NCBI GenBank assembly: GCA_964035545.1
Contig: OZ037771.1
Coordinates: 2,939,128-2,989,127 of the forward strand
Source: Bugula neritina
Lineage: Eukaryota; Bryozoa; Gymnolaemata; Cheilostomatida; Bugulidae
Direction: 5' to 3'
DNA: 50,000 nt
Numbering within the stretch: position 1 is the stretch's first letter; the number at the start of each line of letters is the position of its first letter. This document shows positions 46,483-50,000 of this stretch, one piece after another. The translations under genes and the position numbers were made by a program. The notes beneath the pieces were generated by a model that worked only from the letters and a program-made list of their open reading frames with translations, was not told the origin of the DNA and ran no database searches.

Positions 46483-48464
46483 GCAAAAATCTAGAGCTCA
46501 GTCTAGAAACTGACAACATTGCTTATAAAGATGAGCAAGACAAAAAAGAAATAACAATATCAGCCAAAAACTTTTATTGATTGCATTTTGCTGGCCAGGA
46601 TAGCTTAATGAAATTTTTTTAGTTAATATGTATCAAGTTTTTCAAACATGTATTCAAAGTAGAATAAAATATTGGAATAAGTTTGTATATTTTTCAACGC
46701 AAATTTTTTTTACTTATGGCTGTTAAAAGAATTTTTTCATAATACAGAATGGTATATACTACTGCTTTTAACTCTAGAACTGTGAGTGCTCGTTTATTCT
46801 ATTATATACCATATAGCGACTTTTGTTTGATTAAGATATTATATAAAAACTAAATTCGCTAAAACTTTTTAATGCCATTGACTCATTTATTGCACTCAGG
46901 TATTTTCTACATTGTTAATTATATTTTCTAATTGATTTTAGTACACAAGTATTATATATTTAGTTTACTTAATAAATGATTTTGGTTGATGATAATATGT
47001 TGACCATGAAATCCAAATTATAAAAATCTCATACGTGTTCTTAAATAATAACTAACTAATTTTTTCTAACACCATTTCCGTAGACACAGTCTGCCACACC
47101 GTAGGCTGTAACGTGAAATGTCCACCATTTTTACAAATGTCGAGCTTCCTGTACGGTGTTGCGGTACGTTAGGATCAAGCATTAAATAGAGATCCTCCTT
47201 GGAAAGGGAGATGTTATAATATTTTGTTATAAATTACCAATGCTACTAAAGATGAAGATATTCAAGCCACAAATCATCATTTAAAAACAAAAAGAGAGTA
47301 AATCAGACAGAACTTAGCAAATACATTTGATAACTAACTAACGGAAACATCAAACACACTTTCAGTTGGAAAATAATGAAAAAATCAAAACCATACAATA
47401 TCATTCACTACCAAACAGTGTAACCTATGCCTATGGAAATGTTTTTTATTTTATACAAACCTAATATAGGCACGTTAAACAAGCGAAACAAACTTTTATC
47501 AACCTACCAACATTCAAAAATTGTTCTACGGCGCAACCATAAAACTTAGTGATTCTATATTTTGTATACCGCAGTAAATAATATTCAAACGCCTATAACC
47601 ACTTGACAACAACTATATTTTCAATAAATTGTGTATTTACATTTAAAAGCCTTTATTTAACCTGAAAGCCACTACTATATTTGCATTGCGTTTTACGTTT
47701 TACGTTTTACGTTGTGTTTCGCATCTTGATTCTCTTAATGTAAAAGTTTAAATTCAATAATGTGCCTGAGGAGTGCTAAAGAAGCATGAAACAGTAGTAG
47801 CACAATAAAACAACATCCAATTAAATTGCTCTTATCCTTGATAATATAGTTGCTCATGATTATACCTATAACAATTTGAGCACTCTCATATCTGCTGTTT
47901 AACAAACTCACAATTGATGCTCAGCAATGGCATTAAGCACTCTAACCATGGTGAAAAATAAAACTATATGAAACTGATTTAGTTCCCCAAAAACTAAAAC
48001 ATAAATTGAGATAAAATAAGTGTACTCACTAAATGGTAATCAGCCAATTATATCAAAACCGCCCAGGCTTTCCGCACTTCCTGCTCAGCATGCTAGCCGC
48101 ATGAAAACCTGCACACAACAGCCAATTTTTGGGCTGAACGGTTTCTCACATCTTGCCCTCGCGGGAGAACCCTCGTCGTGTGGCCCTATGCTTACTCTTG
48201 ATATTAATCATTTACTGCATGATAACGGTGCAAAGTAAATAGATGTTATCTTTTTTTACTAATTGAATCCAAGCCAACACTAGTTGTGTTGCAACACCAG
48301 TTATCAGGTTTGTAACTAGTCATAATTACAGTAGACATACAATATAGAAGCTATCAAATAGAGACAGCTCTCTGTGTTCACATCTGCTGGTAACTATCTA
48401 TCAATGTATTATATGTTGTAATGTATTATGAGGGAAGAAGCTGATAATTATGTCAATTAATAGT
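46483..48464. other. Spacer between genes D and E, mostly unique
   Basis: The first 200 bases are the shared 3' flank of the transferase genes. From about 46700 to 48260 the sequence is unlike the other spacers and has no ligand exon fragment. It includes a short TTTTACG repeat (47690-47715) and a GC-richer patch at 48050-48200 ending GTGTGGCCCTATGC, which resembles a terminus of the element at 32312-32654. Homology to the other upstream regions resumes near 48270. Confidence 0.55.
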
Positions 48465-48558
48465 AATTCTAGATCTCAGACTGACAACAGATGTGGTTTC
48501 TCTGTCTACTCAGTATATTATTTATAATCAACCTGAAACTATACCTCACACCTTTAAG
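48465..48558 (+). promoter_or_regulatory. Conserved upstream block of gene E (5' UTR exon or promoter)
   Basis: A copy of the block at 20195-20288, ending CCTTTAAG before GTAAC. Confidence 0.5.
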
Positions 48559-48966
48559 GTAACACATTGTATTAATATATACTAGAATATAGAGGTGGTG
48601 TGTAAAGTCAAAGTTCAAAAGCAGCTACTGGCAGTCACTTTTAACTGCAGTGTACTTGGATATAGAGTTCAAAATGCAATCAATTAAGTAATGTACCTGA
48701 ATGACAGCGTATCAGCATTTACCAGTTTACAATTGATGAAATAAATAAAAATTAAAGTTATTTCTACTAAATTTTAGTAAATTAGTATTATATAAATAGT
48801 TGGCGATGTGTTCATAGTTTAATCCAAATTGTTAAAATTCCTTTTCTTAAGATACGACCTAATAAAATTATTTTAGATTTCAAGGTTCAACCTGCAACCT
48901 GTAATTGCATGTAACAAACTGACTCACGTTAGTGTGACTGAATAGTAGAGAAAACAGAGTTACGTC

Positions 48967-49920
48967 ATGTTCTTCTTCAGGTATGCTGGTAGTTTTATTT
49001 CTAATATAATACAGACTGACTGAGAGCTTTATACTACATCTAACTGTAGTGTTATATTATATGTATATACTGTGTCTATACTATACAATAATGTTGTTAT
49101 TATTATAGGTATATATTGTTCCTATACGCCATAACAATATATGCAGAAGTTCATATTAAACAGCAAAACAATGTTCAAAAAATAATGCGTGAAAAGTTAA
49201 AACAAAAACAAAAAGACCCACCTTCTGCTAAAATTCCATATAAGAAGGAATATGGGGACATCACAGTGAACCCCCACAACTTTACATTCATTTCACAGCC
49301 AGAACCCTGCAGAGGAAATGATACTATATTAGTCACAGCACACAGTGCCACTCAGGTAAACACATTGTACTATATTATTTTCTGGCATTCCATTCATATA
49401 TACAGCAAAGTTTTTCATGTAAAATATATGACAGAATTGGGCAATAAAAAGTAATTACTTTTAATTTTTTTATCATTAAGATAATAGCTGTTATTCATAA
49501 ACTTACAGGTTAGCTAAGCTTAAAATGATGTAGCAAATGACTGAAAAAAAGCAAGTTTAACTTCAATTCAAAAATAAAGTTATTATTTATTGAGCTCTAA
49601 ATATGGTAATGAATCCTTTTAGAATCACCAAAGTAATAAAACTTTAACTTCTGTTATGTAGACACTAGACAGTCATGCTTTCTTTTTTAGAACTTTCAAC
49701 GGAGATCAGCTTTAAGAAATACCTGGGCAAACCCTAGAATATTGGAGAAGTATTTACCAAAAGGACATCAGTCTAAACTGATATTTATTTTGGGTCTTCC
49801 AAGCAACTCTAGTGAACAGACTCTAATAAATTATGAACAAGAAATGTACAGAGATTTGGTGCAAGTGAACTTTATGGATACTTACCGCAACAACACATAC
49901 AAAGCTATTTATAACATGAA
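48967..49920 (+). CDS. Beta-1,3-galactosyltransferase-like enzyme E (GT31 family), 5' part
   Basis: The first three coding exons are present: 48967..48980, 49109..49355 and 49691..49920; the rest lies beyond the right edge. The 163 residues seen contain the split anchor (MFFFRYILFLYAITIYA), the lysine-rich stem, RRSALRNTW, FILGLP and the YRDLVQVNFMDTY region. Intron 2 is only 335 bases and lacks the minisatellite found in A-D, and its sequence is unrelated to theirs over much of its length. Whether the catalytic DDD and C-terminal exons are intact cannot be judged. Confidence 0.85.
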
Positions 49921-50000
49921 GTAAGTACAGCATAAATATTATATTTTTCAACATTTATAAATGTTTGAGGAAGGAGTATTTGCTAATGTCCATGTCACAC

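Noticed and set aside
48020-48238. 72-codon open frame in a GC-richer patch
   Set aside because: No domain, signal peptide or splice support, and the patch ends in a transposon-terminus-like motif.

Overview
This is intron-rich, strongly AT-rich animal DNA. It carries short exons with GT-AG introns, secreted cysteine-rich proteins, TGF-beta/activin-type ligands, GT31 glycosyltransferases, non-LTR retrotransposons and tRNA-derived SINEs. The gene content fits an invertebrate, possibly a lophotrochozoan, but the species cannot be fixed from the sequence. All gene models were assembled by hand from exon reading frames, splice sites and agreement between paralogues. No transcript data or database search was used.

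Layout. (1) 173-1827, minus strand: the 5' part of a gene with a signal peptide, a CCP/sushi exon and the start of a fibronectin type III domain; it runs off the left edge. (2) 2621-13862: four small secreted 10-cysteine VWC/SVWC-like genes, one on plus and three tandem copies on minus, all with three exons and phases 1 and 2. The third copy carries a LINE fragment in intron 1 and SINE/foldback insertions in intron 2. (3) 14581-18338, minus: complete beta-1,3-galactosyltransferase-like gene A (six exons, first coding exon 14 nt). (4) 18622-19294: a perfect 324-bp-arm palindrome, each arm carrying a complete hammerhead-ribozyme motif. (5) 20981-28336: three two-exon TGF-beta superfamily ligands (two minus, one plus). 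(6) 30153-50000, plus: galactosyltransferase-like genes B, C, D and partial E. The spacers before C and before D each hold a broken copy of the third ligand's last exon.

How it fits together. A 'ligand followed by transferase' pair occurs in mirror image (ligand 1 with gene A on minus, ligand 3 with gene B on plus). The plus-side pair was then copied rightwards. The transferases stayed intact while the hitch-hiking ligand exons decayed, a pattern of tandem birth-and-death. The VWC-like, ligand and transferase products all enter the secretory pathway, but nothing in the DNA proves that they act together.

The most unusual element is the palindrome with two opposed hammerhead motifs flanked by TA repeats, which resembles retrozyme or Penelope-type ribozyme-bearing retroelements. 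Also notable are a ligand paralogue lacking the interchain cysteine and a clear furin site, a compressed first cysteine spacing in all three ligands, and mosaic exon 5/intron 4 types among the transferases.
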